A stretch of 64,000 nucleotides of DNA, from positions 4,427,685-4,491,684 of the forward strand of contig RPFO01000165.1 of the NCBI GenBank assembly GCA_009746045.1. Direction: 5' to 3'. Each line of letters begins with the position of its first letter. The stretch's first letter is position 1. This document shows positions 44,382-55,125 of this stretch, piece by piece. The notes beneath the pieces were generated by a model. The model was not told the DNA's origin and did no database searches. It worked only from the letters and a program-made list of their open reading frames with translations. Made by a program: the position numbers and the translations under genes. This DNA is from Mesostigma viride. Lineage: Eukaryota; Streptophyta; Mesostigmatophyceae; Mesostigmatales; Mesostigmataceae.

Positions 44382-44494
44382 GCGGGATGAGGCCCAGTCG
44401 ACACGCCGGCGACCCCAGCCAGGACGGAGACGACGCATATCCGTCCTGAAAGAAAGCCTCCATGCGTTGACAAGCATTAACCCCAATCGCCACC

Positions 44495-44580
44495 CTCCCC
44501 CTCCCCCCCCCCCCCCCCCCACCCCCACCTCCAGCACTACCCTTCTCCACCCCCACCCCCACCCCCACCCCCCCGCTAAT
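44495..44580 (+). repeat. poly-C and CCCCAC-rich tract between ORF1 and ORF2
   Basis: A C18-like run followed by CCCCCACCCC repeats. Homopolymer lengths are uncertain. Confidence 0.8.
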
Positions 44581-46717
44581 AGGGCAACGGCCCATTCTTG
44601 GTATTGCAAGTTTTAACGTGCGCACCCTCCCTGCAGATCCTTCTACGAGCGGCGGCACCCCAGCACGCCAACGCGTCGACGAGCTGATCGCCCTGTGCGC
44701 CGACAACAAGATCGCTGTTCTTGGAGTCCAGGAGCACCGACGCACCGTTGACCCTCAGCACGCGGTCAACGGTCTGCTGGTCGACGACCTGCGGGCAGGC
44801 TGGCGGTTCCACTATGGTGGCGGCGACGCGCCGGGCCAAGGTGGTGTGGGCCTCTTGTGCTCGCCGGCAGCATCAGAGCAGCTCCAGTCCATCGTGCTGC
44901 GGTCCCCGCGTGTGCTAGTGGCCACTTTTTCAGCCACTGAGGGCCATTCACACCACACGCTAACCGTTATCGTGGGATATGCACCACATGCGGGTCGAGC
45001 TCAGGCGGAACGTGAGGCCTTCTTCGACGCCCTCAAGGAGGAGGAGGCCAACATCCCAGCTCGGCACTTCCTGGTTATGCTGCTCGACGCCAACGCCACG
45101 CTGCCAGTTGGCACTGGGGGCGCTCAGTATTCCCCAACCAACACGACAGCCAACGGTAACACGCCTTTATTTGCGAATCTGCTGGCAGAATCTGCGCTGG
45201 TTGCATGCAATGCTTCTTTCGCACGCCCCGCTGAGCAGCTGGCCACCTTTTTTGGGCCGTCGGATCGGGTGGTGTGCCTTGATTATGTCTGCGTACGTCG
45301 GGCTCAGCGCCCCTCAGTTGTCGATGCTCGCGTCCTGCAAGATTCTGTCAGCACGGTGGAATCTGATCATCGTCTCGTGCTCGCTCGCATCAGATTGCGG
45401 TTTCCTGGGGTGAAACCGTCGCGACAGCTGGCACCTCAGCCAGATCTGAAAGTGCTCCGGATTGTGCTGAAGGATGCCGACAAGATGTCAGCAGCAGAGC
45501 AGGCCGCTATGTCGCACAGGGATGATTTCCTGGCCGTATTCGACGCCGGGGGCAGCCGACAGCAGTTACACGCCATTCCGCCGCCGGGGGATATTTCAGT
45601 GATCCTCCGTGGTGTCGCCGCCAAGTATCGCCTGGCTGCCCGCACCCTCCCCACCTTGCCTCCGCGCCGGCAGCTTGCTGTCCACCGTCACGCACCGACA
45701 GTGGTCGCCGCCAGGCAGATGCTCCGCCGCAACAGAGATCCGATCGCCAAACCTGGGCTGCAAGCAGCTCTGAGGGCCGCCTACGAGCAGGCTGAGAAGG
45801 CAGATGCTCAGCAGATGGTCAAGGACCTGCGCAGCTGCCAGCAGAAGCACGACGGCAAGGGGGCCTGGTTCTGGTACAAGCGCCTCGGGCACCCGGACGG
45901 CCTCGGCCGGCCCCACCGCCACGACGTCCCCGGCGCCCCAGCCAAGCGGCTTCGTACCTGGGCCACGGCCACGGCCGAGGTCGTGGGGACAGCTGCGCCG
46001 CCCCCACCCCTGCTCCCAGCCGCCGCCGCCCGCCCGGCCGCCCTGGCCGGCCCCGCTGGGCCCCCTGCCCCGCCTAGGTCAGCGGCGGACTACCTAGTCC
46101 CCCCGCTGGTCGGCCCACTTGGCGACCCGTCTGACATGCCTCCTTTCACCTCTCGCGAGGTCACGGAGGCGGTCCAGCGCCTGCGTTATGACGCAGCCAC
46201 CGGCTCTGACGAGATTCCGGCCGCAGTTGTAAAACTTGCAGCCGAATTCGAGGACACAGGTGTTATGCTGCTCTTCCGGGACATCTGCAACCGCCTTCTG
46301 CTGTCGTCGCAACCACCTCCAGCGGCCTGGCAACACAGTTTTCGCACGATGCTGTACAAGAACAAGGGGTCGCCTGCCGACCCCGGCAACTACAGAGGGG
46401 TGTGCATTCAAAGTGCCCCCCTCAAGCTTCTTATGCGGCTCATTCTGAACCGCCTGCGCACGGCCCTGGACGGTCACCTCAGCGAGACTCAGCACGGCTT
46501 CCGTTCAGGTCGCAACACAGTACAGGCGCTCTTCGCTACTCGCCGACTGGTGGAGGAACTGCAACGCCTTCAGCCTGGTGAGTCCCCTTTGCACCTTGTG
46601 CTGGTGGACTTCATCAAAGCCTTCGATTCGGTTTTCTGGCCTGCGCTTTGGGACATCCTCGAGTTGTTCCGGATCCCCCGCCCCCTGATTGCTGTCATCC
46701 GCAACCTGTATGCGTAG
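44573..46717 (+). pseudogene. LINE A ORF2 5' part: APE endonuclease and start of reverse transcriptase
   Basis: The frame is open from 44573 upstream of any ATG (PILGIASFNVRTLP, APE motif I). Further motifs are LGVQEHRR (metal-binding Glu), LLDANATL and SDHRLVLARI (catalytic His). The RT fingers/palm begin with SDEIPAAVVKLAAEF, NYRGVCIQSAPLK, QHGFRSGRNTVQ and motif A LVLVDFIKAFDSVFW. The frame stops at 46717 immediately after RNLYA, where the 11-kb segment begins with a palindrome. A linker rich in Pro/Ala (about 45990-46070) separates endonuclease and RT. It encodes the enzyme that nicks target DNA and primes reverse transcription. Confidence 0.9.
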
Positions 46718-46740
46718 TATTACGGGCGCCCGTAATACTA
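46715..46740. repeat. perfect 26-bp palindrome at the insertion border
   Basis: TAGTATTACGGGC followed directly by its reverse complement GCCCGTAATACTA. The first three bases create the stop codon that truncates ORF2. Confidence 0.93.
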
Positions 46741-46799
46741 ACCCTGGAACCTAAAAACCGCCGGGACCCACGGGGGCCCCGCGGTGGTCCACGGGATTC

Positions 46800-46878
46800 C
46801 GCGTGCCGCGTCCGTTCCGTACTGGCCGTACCCGGCCGTCCGTACCCGTCCGTACCCGTCCGTTCCGTAACCGTCGGA
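46800..46878 (+). repeat. subterminal short repeats (CGTCCGTACC-like)
   Basis: GTCCGTTCCGTACTGGCCGT and related CCGTCCGTACC units recur five to six times just inside the left border. Such subterminal arrays are typical transposase-binding regions in CACTA-type elements; the role here is inferred. Confidence 0.6.
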
Positions 46879-47159
46879 TCTCGTACTACAGATTCGGCTG
46901 GCTACCCTCGGGCTTTGTGGCTGCCACGTGGCCTGTTCCTAACTACAGATACTTAAATATACTATGGCACTTAGATATTTTTTACGTTTGGGCCAGAACA
47001 TTCACATCTTTTCCAAGTCATTCAGAAATATCAGTGTGTTATGCTGGCATTCGCATATCTGCTGGCCTAATTCTGGCAAACATCTACATCCTATGCTGGC
47101 ATCCTATATCCAACAGCCTAGTGCTGAAAACATCCACATCTTATGCTGGCATCCTGCAC

Positions 47160-48390
47160 CTACACAATCCTTGCAGACTGGGGGCCCTGTGACACCTCAA
47201 GGACTGGGAATGAGGCGTTTTGTATCTCGCTATCTGTTGGGAATGCCTGGCCTCCATCAGGCAGCGAGCTGGCGCATGGGAGCTGCCCCACGCGGTCCAA
47301 CTCCTTCACCACCAGTCGCTCCATGACCTCGTCCATCTCCTCAGCCGTGAAGCCGAGGAGCAGCCTCAAGTCCTCCCTGGCGCCGTGGCCTTCCTTCATC
47401 AGGCGCTCCTTCACGGCATCTGCCTGCTTGGCCTTCTCCTTCAGCTCCAGCACAGCGCAGGCCTCGTGGTAGTAGGCGCACCTCTTCATGTGAGCCTCCA
47501 CGTCCGCCTTCCTGCCAGTGTAGGAACAGCCAGTCTTGGACTTGGAGCCGTCCTGCCTCTTGATATCGACGGAGAAACCGCACTCGAAGCGGTTCTTCTC
47601 GCAGGTGGCGAAGTGGTCGTCGACGTCCTCCCTGTGAAGGAACATTCCGCAGCCATAGTCGCAGAATTGCCGTGGGGGAGGGAGGCGACCAGCTCGTTGA
47701 GGGCGTGGTCGATCTGGTAGAACTTGTGGTAGTGCGTGAGGACTTCGCACCTGCACAGGGGGCACTTCATGTTGGTGGTCTTGCCGTCCGGCTTGGTGAG
47801 ATGGAACGCCTTCATCCTCTCCACGCACTCGGGGCACATCACGCAATTGCACTCGTGAATGTGGGGATGGTCGATGAGGGCGACGAGCCTCGCGTACTTC
47901 CCCGTCCTGCTGGGGGCCAGGCAGAAGGCGCACTGCGGCAACTTGATAACGACAGCGTTTTTGACGTTGCAGGACAGCTGGTCGTATTTCTCCTGCCAAG
48001 AGCGTTCGCGGAGGACGGTGGGAGTGGAGACCTTCTGCCTCATAGGCATCTCCTTCAGCCGTTTGGCGTCACGGCTTTCTTCTGCAAGCAAAACAAAAAA
48101 GCAAAAAAAAAAAAACGCAAGCATTGAAAAAAAAACAAATTTATAAGCCACGGAAAACCACACAAGGAGTGAGCTTTTGGGGGCAAAACCACTTGCAAAC
48201 GACAGCTCGATCTCCACGGGAAAAGACGGAAAAAGACAGGAAAAGGAACATTACCCGGCTCTGGCTCCTGCTCAGCGTCGTATGGCCTGTCGCGAGTTCC
48301 TTCCCTTGGAAGTGGGCGAGGCACAGGCCTCATTGCCCCCCTCACGCCCTGGCTACCATGAGAGTTAGAAGCGGATCCAGCCCTAGGCAT
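47160..48390 (-). CDS. RING-finger plus TRAF-type zinc-finger protein (2 exons, one frameshift)
   Basis: - strand exons 48390-48255 and 48081-47160 are split by a 173-bp GT-AG intron (phase 1). The N-terminus is Arg/Pro/Glu-rich. A RING-like set follows: CAFC, then HPHIHECNCVMCPECVERM and NMKCPLCRCEV, the arrangement of E3 ubiquitin ligases. After that come CDYGCGMFLHREDVDDHFAT, a second C/H set (CGFS, CSYTGRKADVEAHMKRC) typical of TRAF zinc fingers, and a helical tail (LKEKAKQADAVKERLMKE). The RING half and the TRAF half are in different frames. The switch lies in a CCCCC run at about 47676-47680, so one missing C (mutation or sequencing error) explains it. It is transcribed divergently from the zinc-ribbon gene. 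Confidence 0.65.
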
Positions 48391-48689
48391 CGTGTTCTGA
48401 GAGATGTAGTGAGCTTTCTTGGCTATGGCGGTGTGTAGTGGTGAGTGCTCGTGGAGGCGTGGTGGTTGGGCACATATACACTTCGAAGAACCTTCTCCGC
48501 CTCAAAGTTTTTGGGCGATTTGTGACCGTGCGATTGGCCTGAACAGGCGTTTTGCAGGAGATTTCCCGTGAGACAGCACGCCGTACAAGGAATCACGCCA
48601 AAAAATCCGCTGGAAGATCTCGGGATCTCCGTTTTCTCGTGCCGCGGCTCGGGACTGACAAGTTGGCGTGGCGGTTACTTCACGATTTT

Positions 48690-48895
48690 AGCGTGGCGTG
48701 CCGCGGGAAACGGCCGTTACGTGCCGGTCCAGCGTGGCGTGCCGCGGGAAACGGCGGTTACATGCCAGTCCAGCGTGGCGTGCCGCGGGAAACGGCGGTT
48801 TTCTGAACTTGTCCAGCGTGGAGTGCCGCGGGAAACGGCGGTTACATGCCAGTCTAGCGTGGCGTGCCGCGTGAAAGGCGGTTTCGTATCAGATT
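48690..48895 (+). repeat. 41-bp tandem repeat, five copies, in the divergent promoter
   Basis: Copies start at 48690, 48731, 48772, 48815 and 48856. Each has the core GCGTGCCGCGGGAAACGGCG and then TTACATGCCAGTCC, with small variations. The copies contain the inverted pair GCCG/CGGC around GGGAAA. Confidence 0.85.
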
Positions 48896-49020
48896 TCCCG
48901 TGGATTCACGCGGCCCGCGGCCTTCACCGCGTGGATTTCCACGGCCGTTTTGCCGTTACCAGCCTGTCACAGCGGCGACCACAGGATTTTTCACAAGTCC
49001 CATGCGTCATCCACGGGGAA

Positions 49021-49028
49021 GGTATAAA
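49021..49028 (+). promoter_or_regulatory. TATA box for the zinc-ribbon gene
   Basis: GTATAAAA lies about 100 bp before the ATG at 49127, a normal spacing for a short 5' UTR. Confidence 0.6.
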
Positions 49029-49126
49029 ACACTTCCCCCTTTGCATCTGGACAAGGGCATTCTGCAAGCCAAACCGCCATAGCCAAAAAGCTCTCAGCAA
49101 AACCAACCCCTTAGCACCAAAACACA

Positions 49127-49381
49127 ATGGCCCGCACTAAGCGTTTCCCAGTCCGCGCTTACCCAGGCAATGGGGTCAAAGTCCACGATATGACAGAAAA
49201 GCTCCACGACGCTTTTGACGCAGCTCTCGCAAAAAGGAACAAGGAAAACAAGCCAGTCGCAGAAGTGCTGTCCATTTGCATTTGTTGCGATACCTTGCTC
49301 CCCATTGACAAGTTTCGCAAGGTCCCCGAGGATATCGGTGGCTACCACACGGAATGCATCCTCTGCGAGCACAGGCTCGAG
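49127..49381 (+). CDS. exon 1 of the zinc-ribbon gene
   Basis: 85 codons from the ATG to GAG before the donor GTAAAC. Contains C-x2-C pairs ICICCDT and CILCEH, spaced as a zinc-binding module. Confidence 0.75.
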
Positions 49382-49502
49382 GTAAACTTCCTTTCCTTGC
49401 GTTTTTTTGCTGACTTTGGCTGCATTTTTGCACTCCTCCTGTGGATTCTAACAAGACGCACTGCCCCTTGTCATTTTTTGTGCTGCCCACCCCACTTTGC
49501 AG

Positions 49503-49640
49503 AACAACGAGATCGACCACAAGCCGATTTTTCCCCCCGAGTGCCCAGAGTGCGGGTGTCGCGTTTGCGTGCCATATCATCCTGGACTGGTCATTACCGC
49601 TACTTGGAATGCATCCACTATCAGCAGTAATCATGTGTGA
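49503..49640 (+). CDS. exon 2 of the zinc-ribbon gene, truncated by transposon sequence
   Basis: Host codons run to 49556. The remaining 28 codons (CRVCVPYHPGLVITATWN...) and the TGA at 49638-49640 come from the transposon's first TIR and flanking sequence. Confidence 0.7.
   Translation, partial: NNEIDHKPIFPPECPECGCRVCVPYHPGLVITATWNASTISSNHV
49553..49556. repeat. TSD CGGG of the transposon array, left copy
   Basis: Repeated at 55122-55125 directly after the last ACGCGACA. Collapsing the pair gives a continuous coding frame across the site. Confidence 0.8.
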
Positions 49641-50852
49641 GATATGCCACCTAACGGAAGATGATATGTGGGCTCTGCCCCACTGGCAGCCACCCGTTGC
49701 AAGAGCAGTTCCTACCGACCTTTATGACATAACGCTTAACAAGATTTGGTTATTCACAAATAAAATTGAGAATACATTTTAGCCAAAACCAATGTTCATC
49801 AACAAGAAAGACTGGCTTATTCCAGCCCCTGGCCTGCCTAGCTTCGAGCAAACAAGTCCGGCATGTCCAATACCGTGAACATCCGCTACCCGCTCTCCTT
49901 TATACGGAAGTTGGCCTTGTCCGGATGTATGCCAACACCCAGCCAACCGCTCTCATCCTAAGCTACCGACAGTGCCCAGGCGAATCTACCATACTGGTAG
50001 TCCCTGCGACGACTGTCCTCGAGACAAATCCAAAAAGGCTTAACTTGTATGCCTATCTCGCCTCGACCCATGAAAACAATCTCGCAACCATCACGGAGGT
50101 TGCGGCCGGATTGTTCTACTAGTTAATCACATGAAGACAACTGCGTCGTTGTGAAGTGAAAACTGAACGAACAACGACCACAATGGCCGACTGTTCATCC
50201 TTTTAACCTGCGCAAGCTAACCTTTCCAACGTGACATCAGCCAGTGACGACCAAAATACGCTGAACAAGGTGCCGCAAATCTAGCATGCGCTTTTTAACG
50301 TTAGATCAGGTGCTTGCCTGACACAAACCAAATCTCATGAACAAATCTGTCCAAGCACAAGCTAAACAACTTGTAGATATTTTGCAACACTAAAAAGCGC
50401 TGCCGCAATCAGAAATTAACCAGGCTAAATTGCCGGCCATCTCAGGCACCGCTGCTCAAAGCGTGCTGACCGTTCGCGACGTTTCACGTGTAGCCCTGGT
50501 CGTTCTCCACAAAGTCTGGTGTCCCTCGTTGTAGTCCTGGCAGAGCACGTGATCACTGGCCCGGCAGCCAGCCCAACATGCCTGGCCTGCCTTAGTGGCG
50601 CGCGCCAGCGCCTGGACTGCCCTGGTGACGACCGGTAGCCCAAATCCCCCCTTAGCCCACTGCCGCAAATGCGAACGCACTCGCACTTGGACGAATTCAG
50701 AAGATCCGCCGACGATTCAGTGGACGCGTGATTACAACTGAGATCCGCGGCGTCAGTACCGGGCCGCGGTATAGCAACCCGCACAAGGCTGCGGACGTCA
50801 GAATTACGCTAAAATCTGAATTGCGGACGTGATAGATCACGGACGCGACAGC

Positions 50853-52508
50853 TGTCGCGTTTGCGTGCCATATCATCCTGGACTGGTCATTACCGCTACT
50901 TGGAATGCATCCACTATCAGCAGTAATCATGTGTGAGATATGCCACCTCCCCCCCACTATTTAGCTCACAACAACGTGAGAGCAAAAAGTGAAAGAAAGG
51001 CAGCTCACACAAAAGAAGGAAGCCCAAAGAGGGCGTCATTCCAGGCAGCAGCAAAAAAAAGAAAAAAAAATCCAGCTGCTCAAAGATGCTTTTCCAGGAT
51101 CAGCAACAACCTTAACATGCATGCTTTTAAAGGCTTAGCAATAACCCCTGACATGCATGCTTTTAATAAAGGCTTAGCAATAACCCCTTCAATGGCTTTT
51201 TACAGGGAAAAGCCTAACCTCTTCAGATGCTTTTGATCAAAGGCTAAGCAATAACCTCTTTCCACCACTAGGCCGGTAGGCCTGACTCCTAACAAGGTTG
51301 TTCGTTCAGTTACGGAAGATGATATGTGGGCTCTGCCCCACTGGCAGCCACCCGTTGCAAGAGCAGTTCCTACCGACCTTTATGACATAACGCTTAACAA
51401 GATTTGGTTATTCACAAATAAAATTGAGAATACATTTTAGCCAAAACCAATGTTCATCAACAAGAAAGACTGGCTTATTCCAGCCCCTGGCCTGCCTAGC
51501 TTCGAGCAAACAAGTCCGGCATGTCCAATACCGTGAACATCCGCTACCCGCTCTCCTTTATACGGAAGTTGGCCTTGTCCGGATGTATGCCAACACCCAG
51601 CCAACCGCTCTCATCCTAAGCTACCGACAGTGCCCAGGCGAATCTACCATACTGGTAGTCCCTGCGACGACTGTCCTCGAGACAAATCCAAAAAGGCTTA
51701 ACTTGTATGCCTATCTCGCCTCGACCCATGAAAACAATCTCGCAACCATCACGGAGGTTGCGGCCGGATTGTTCTACTAGTTAATCACATGAAGACAACT
51801 GCGTCGTTGTGAAGTGAAAACTGAACGAACAACGACCACAATGGCCGACTGTTCATCCTTTTAACCTGCGCAAGCTAACCTTTCCAACGTGACATCAGCC
51901 AGTGACGACCAAAATACGCTGAACAAGGTGCCGCAAATCTAGCATGCGCTTTTTAACGTTAGATCAGGTGCTTGCCTGACACAAACCAAATCTCATGAAC
52001 AAATCTGTCCAAGCACAAGCTAAACAACTTGTAGATATTTTGCAACACTAAAAAGCGCTGCCGCAATCAGAAATTAACCAGGCTAAATTGCCGGCCATCT
52101 CAGGCACCGCTGCTCAAAGCGTGCTGACCGTTCGCGACGTTTCACGTGTAGCCCTGGTCGTTCTCCACAAAGTCTGGTGTCCCTCGTTGTAGTCCTGGCA
52201 GAGCACGTGATCACTGGCCCGGCAGCCAGCCCAACATGCCTGGCCTGCCTTAGTGGCGCGCGCCAGCGCCTGGACTGCCCTGGTGACGACCGGTAGCCCA
52301 AATCCCCCCTTAGCCCACTGCCGCAAATGCGAACGCACTCGCACTTGGACGAATTCAGAAGATCCGCCGACGATTCAGTGGACGCGTGATTACAACTGAG
52401 ATCCGCGGCGTCAGTACCGGGCCGCGGTATAGCAACCCGCACAAGGCTGCGGACGTCAGAATTACGCTAAAATCTGAATTGCGGACGTGATAGATCACGG
52501 ACGCGACA
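50853..52508. mobile_element. complete unit of the TIR transposon (copy 2)
   Basis: 1656 bp from TGTCGCGTTTGCGTGCC to CACGGACGCGACA. The frames inside (for example 118 codons at 51424-51780 on + and 119 codons at 52083-52442 on -) recur in the other copies, have no recognised motif and lie on both strands. They may be non-coding. Contains an A-rich stretch (51050-51070) and GGCTTAGCAATAACCCC repeats. Confidence 0.85.
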
Positions 52509-53465
52509 GCCTTTATACGGAAGTTGGCCTTGTCCGGATGTATGCCAACACCCAGCCAACCGCTCTCATCCTAAGCTACCGACAGTGCCCAGGCGAATCT
52601 ACCATACTGGTAGTCCCTGCGACGACTGTCCTCGAGACAAATCCAAAAAGGCTTAACTTGTATGCCTATCTCGCCTCGACCCATGAAAACAATCTCGCAA
52701 CCATCACGGAGGTTGCGGCCGGATTGTTCTACTAGTTAATCACATGAAGACAACTGCGTCGTTGTGAAGTGAAAACTGAACGAACAACGACCACAATGGC
52801 CGACTGTTCATCCTTTTAACCTGCGCAAGCTAACCTTTCCAACGTGACATCAGCCAGTGACGACCAAAATACGCTGAACAAGGTGCCGCAAATCTAGCAT
52901 GCGCTTTTTAACGTTAGATCAGGTGCTTGCCTGACACAAACCAAATCTCATGAACAAATCTGTCCAAGCACAAGCTAAACAACTTGTAGATATTTTGCAA
53001 CACTAAAAAGCGCTGCCGCAATCAGAAATTAACCAGGCTAAATTGCCGGCCATCTCAGGCACCGCTGCTCAAAGCGTGCTGACCGTTCGCGACGTTTCAC
53101 GTGTAGCCCTGGTCGTTCTCCACAAAGTCTGGTGTCCCTCGTTGTAGTCCTGGCAGAGCACGTGATCACTGGCCCGGCAGCCAGCCCAACATGCCTGGCC
53201 TGCCTTAGTGGCGCGCGCCAGCGCCTGGACTGCCCTGGTGACGACCGGTAGCCCAAATCCCCCCTTAGCCCACTGCCGCAAATGCGAACGCACTCGCACT
53301 TGGATGAATTCAGAAGATCCGCCGACGATTCAGTGGACGCGTGATTACAACTGAGATCCGCGGCGTCAGTACCGGGCCGCGGTATAGCAACCCGCACAAG
53401 GCTGCGGACGTCAGAATTACGCTAAAATCTGAATTGCGGACGTGATAGATCACGGACGCGACAGC

Positions 53466-55121
53466 TGTCGCGTTTGCGTGCCATATCATCCTGGACTGGT
53501 CATTACCGCTACTTGGAATGCATCCACTATCAGCAGTAATCATGTGTGAGATATGCCACCTCCCCCCCACTATTTAGCTCACAACAACGTGAGAGCAAAA
53601 AGTGAAAGAAAGGCAGCTCACACAAAAGAAGGAAGCCCAAAGAGGGCGTCATTCCAGGCAGCAGCAAAAAAAAGAAAAAAAAATCCAGCTGCTCAAAGAT
53701 GCTTTTCCAGGATCAGCAACAACCTTAACATGCATGCTTTTAAAGGCTTAGCAATAACCCCTGACATGCATGCTTTTAATAAAGGCTTAGCAATAACCCC
53801 TTCAATGGCTTTTTACAGGGAAAAGCCTAACCTCTTCAGATGCTTTTGATCAAAGGCTAAGCAATAACCTCTTTCCACCACTAGGCCGGTAGGCCTGACT
53901 CCTAACAAGGTTGTTCGTTCAGTTACGGAAGATGATATGTGGGCTCTGCCCCACTGGCAGCCACCCGTTGCAAGAGCAGTTCCTACCGACCTTTATGACA
54001 TAACGCTTAACAAGATTTGGTTATTCACAAATAAAATTGAGAATACATTTTAGCCAAAACCAATGTTCATCAACAAGAAAGACTGGCTTATTCCAGCCCC
54101 TGGCCTGCCTAGCTTCGAGCAAACAAGTCCGGCATGTCCAATACCGTGAACATCCGCTACCCGCTCTCCTTTATACGGAAGTTGGCCTTGTCCGGATGTA
54201 TGCCAACACCCAGCCAACCGCTCTCATCCTAAGCTACCGACAGTGCCCAGGCGAATCTACCATACTGGTAGTCCCTGCGACGACTGTCCTCGAGACAAAT
54301 CCAAAAAGGCTTAACTTGTATGCCTATCTCGCCTCGACCCATGAAAACAATCTCGCAACCATCACGGAGGTTGCGGCCGGATTGTTCTACTAGTTAATCA
54401 CATGAAGACAACTGCGTCGTTGTGAAGTGAAAACTGAACGAACAACGACCACAATGGCCGACTGTTCATCCTTTTAACCTGCGCAAGCTAACCTTTCCAA
54501 CGTGACATCAGCCAGTGACGACCAAAATACGCTGAACAAGGTGCCGCAAATCTAGCATGCGCTTTTTAACGTTAGATCAGGTGCTTGCCTGACACAAACC
54601 AAATCTCATGAACAAATCTGTCCAAGCACAAGCTAAACAACTTGTAGATATTTTGCAACACTAAAAAGCGCTGCCGCAATCAGAAATTAACCAGGCTAAA
54701 TTGCCGGCCATCTCAGGCACCGCTGCTCAAAGCGTGCTGACCGTTCGCGACGTTTCACGTGTAGCCCTGGTCGTTCTCCACAAAGTCTGGTGTCCCTCGT
54801 TGTAGTCCTGGCAGAGCACGTGATCACTGGCCCGGCAGCCAGCCCAACATGCCTGGCCTGCCTTAGTGGCGCGCGCCAGCGCCTGGACTGCCCTGGTGAC
54901 GACCGGTAGCCCAAATCCCCCCTTAGCCCACTGCCGCAAATGCGAACGCACTCGCACTTGGACGAATTCAGAAGATCCGCCGACGATTCAGTGGACGCGT
55001 GATTACAACTGAGATCCGCGGCGTCAGTACCGGGCCGCGGTATAGCAACCCGCACAAGGCTGCGGACGTCAGAATTACGCTAAAATCTGAATTGCGGACG
55101 TGATAGATCACGGACGCGACA
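53466..55121. mobile_element. complete unit of the TIR transposon (copy 4)
   Basis: Same length as copy 2 and the same sequence wherever I compared them. Its right TIR abuts the CGGG duplication and the resumed host exon. Confidence 0.85.
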
Positions 55122-55125
55122 CGGG

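Larger units (their letters stand above)
48391..49126. promoter_or_regulatory. shared divergent promoter region of the RING and zinc-ribbon genes
   Basis: The 736-bp gap between the two opposed start codons has a TATA-like GTGTATATGTG facing the RING gene (- strand, about 48471-48481) and GGTATAAAACAC facing the zinc-ribbon gene (49020-49031). Five 41-43-bp repeats lie between them. Confidence 0.5.
49557..55121. mobile_element. tandem array of a 1656-bp TIR transposon, fifth level
   Basis: Four head-to-tail copies with ends TGTCGCGT...ACGCGACA: copy 1 at 49557-50850 (internal deletion of 362 bp), copy 2 at 50853-52508 (1656 bp), copy 3 at 52511-53463 (5' 703 bp missing) and copy 4 at 53466-55121 (1656 bp). 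The copies are separated by exactly GC at 50851, 52509 and 53464. They are almost identical; one C/T difference was noticed in copy 3 at 53306. No transposase domain was recognised, so the element is probably non-autonomous. The 8-bp TIR and 4-bp TSD do not point to a single superfamily. Confidence 0.85.

Noticed and set aside
46715-46740. TAGTATTAC, the nonanucleotide of circular ssDNA virus origins, within the palindrome
   Set aside because: In those origins it lies in a loop and is accompanied by a Rep gene; here it is in the stem, no Rep is present, and a 9-mer match is expected by chance at this window size.
49766-55055. Repeated 118-119-codon and 76-98-codon frames inside the TIR array
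   Set aside because: They recur only because the DNA is repeated, occur on both strands with overlaps, and show no motif; not supported as genes.
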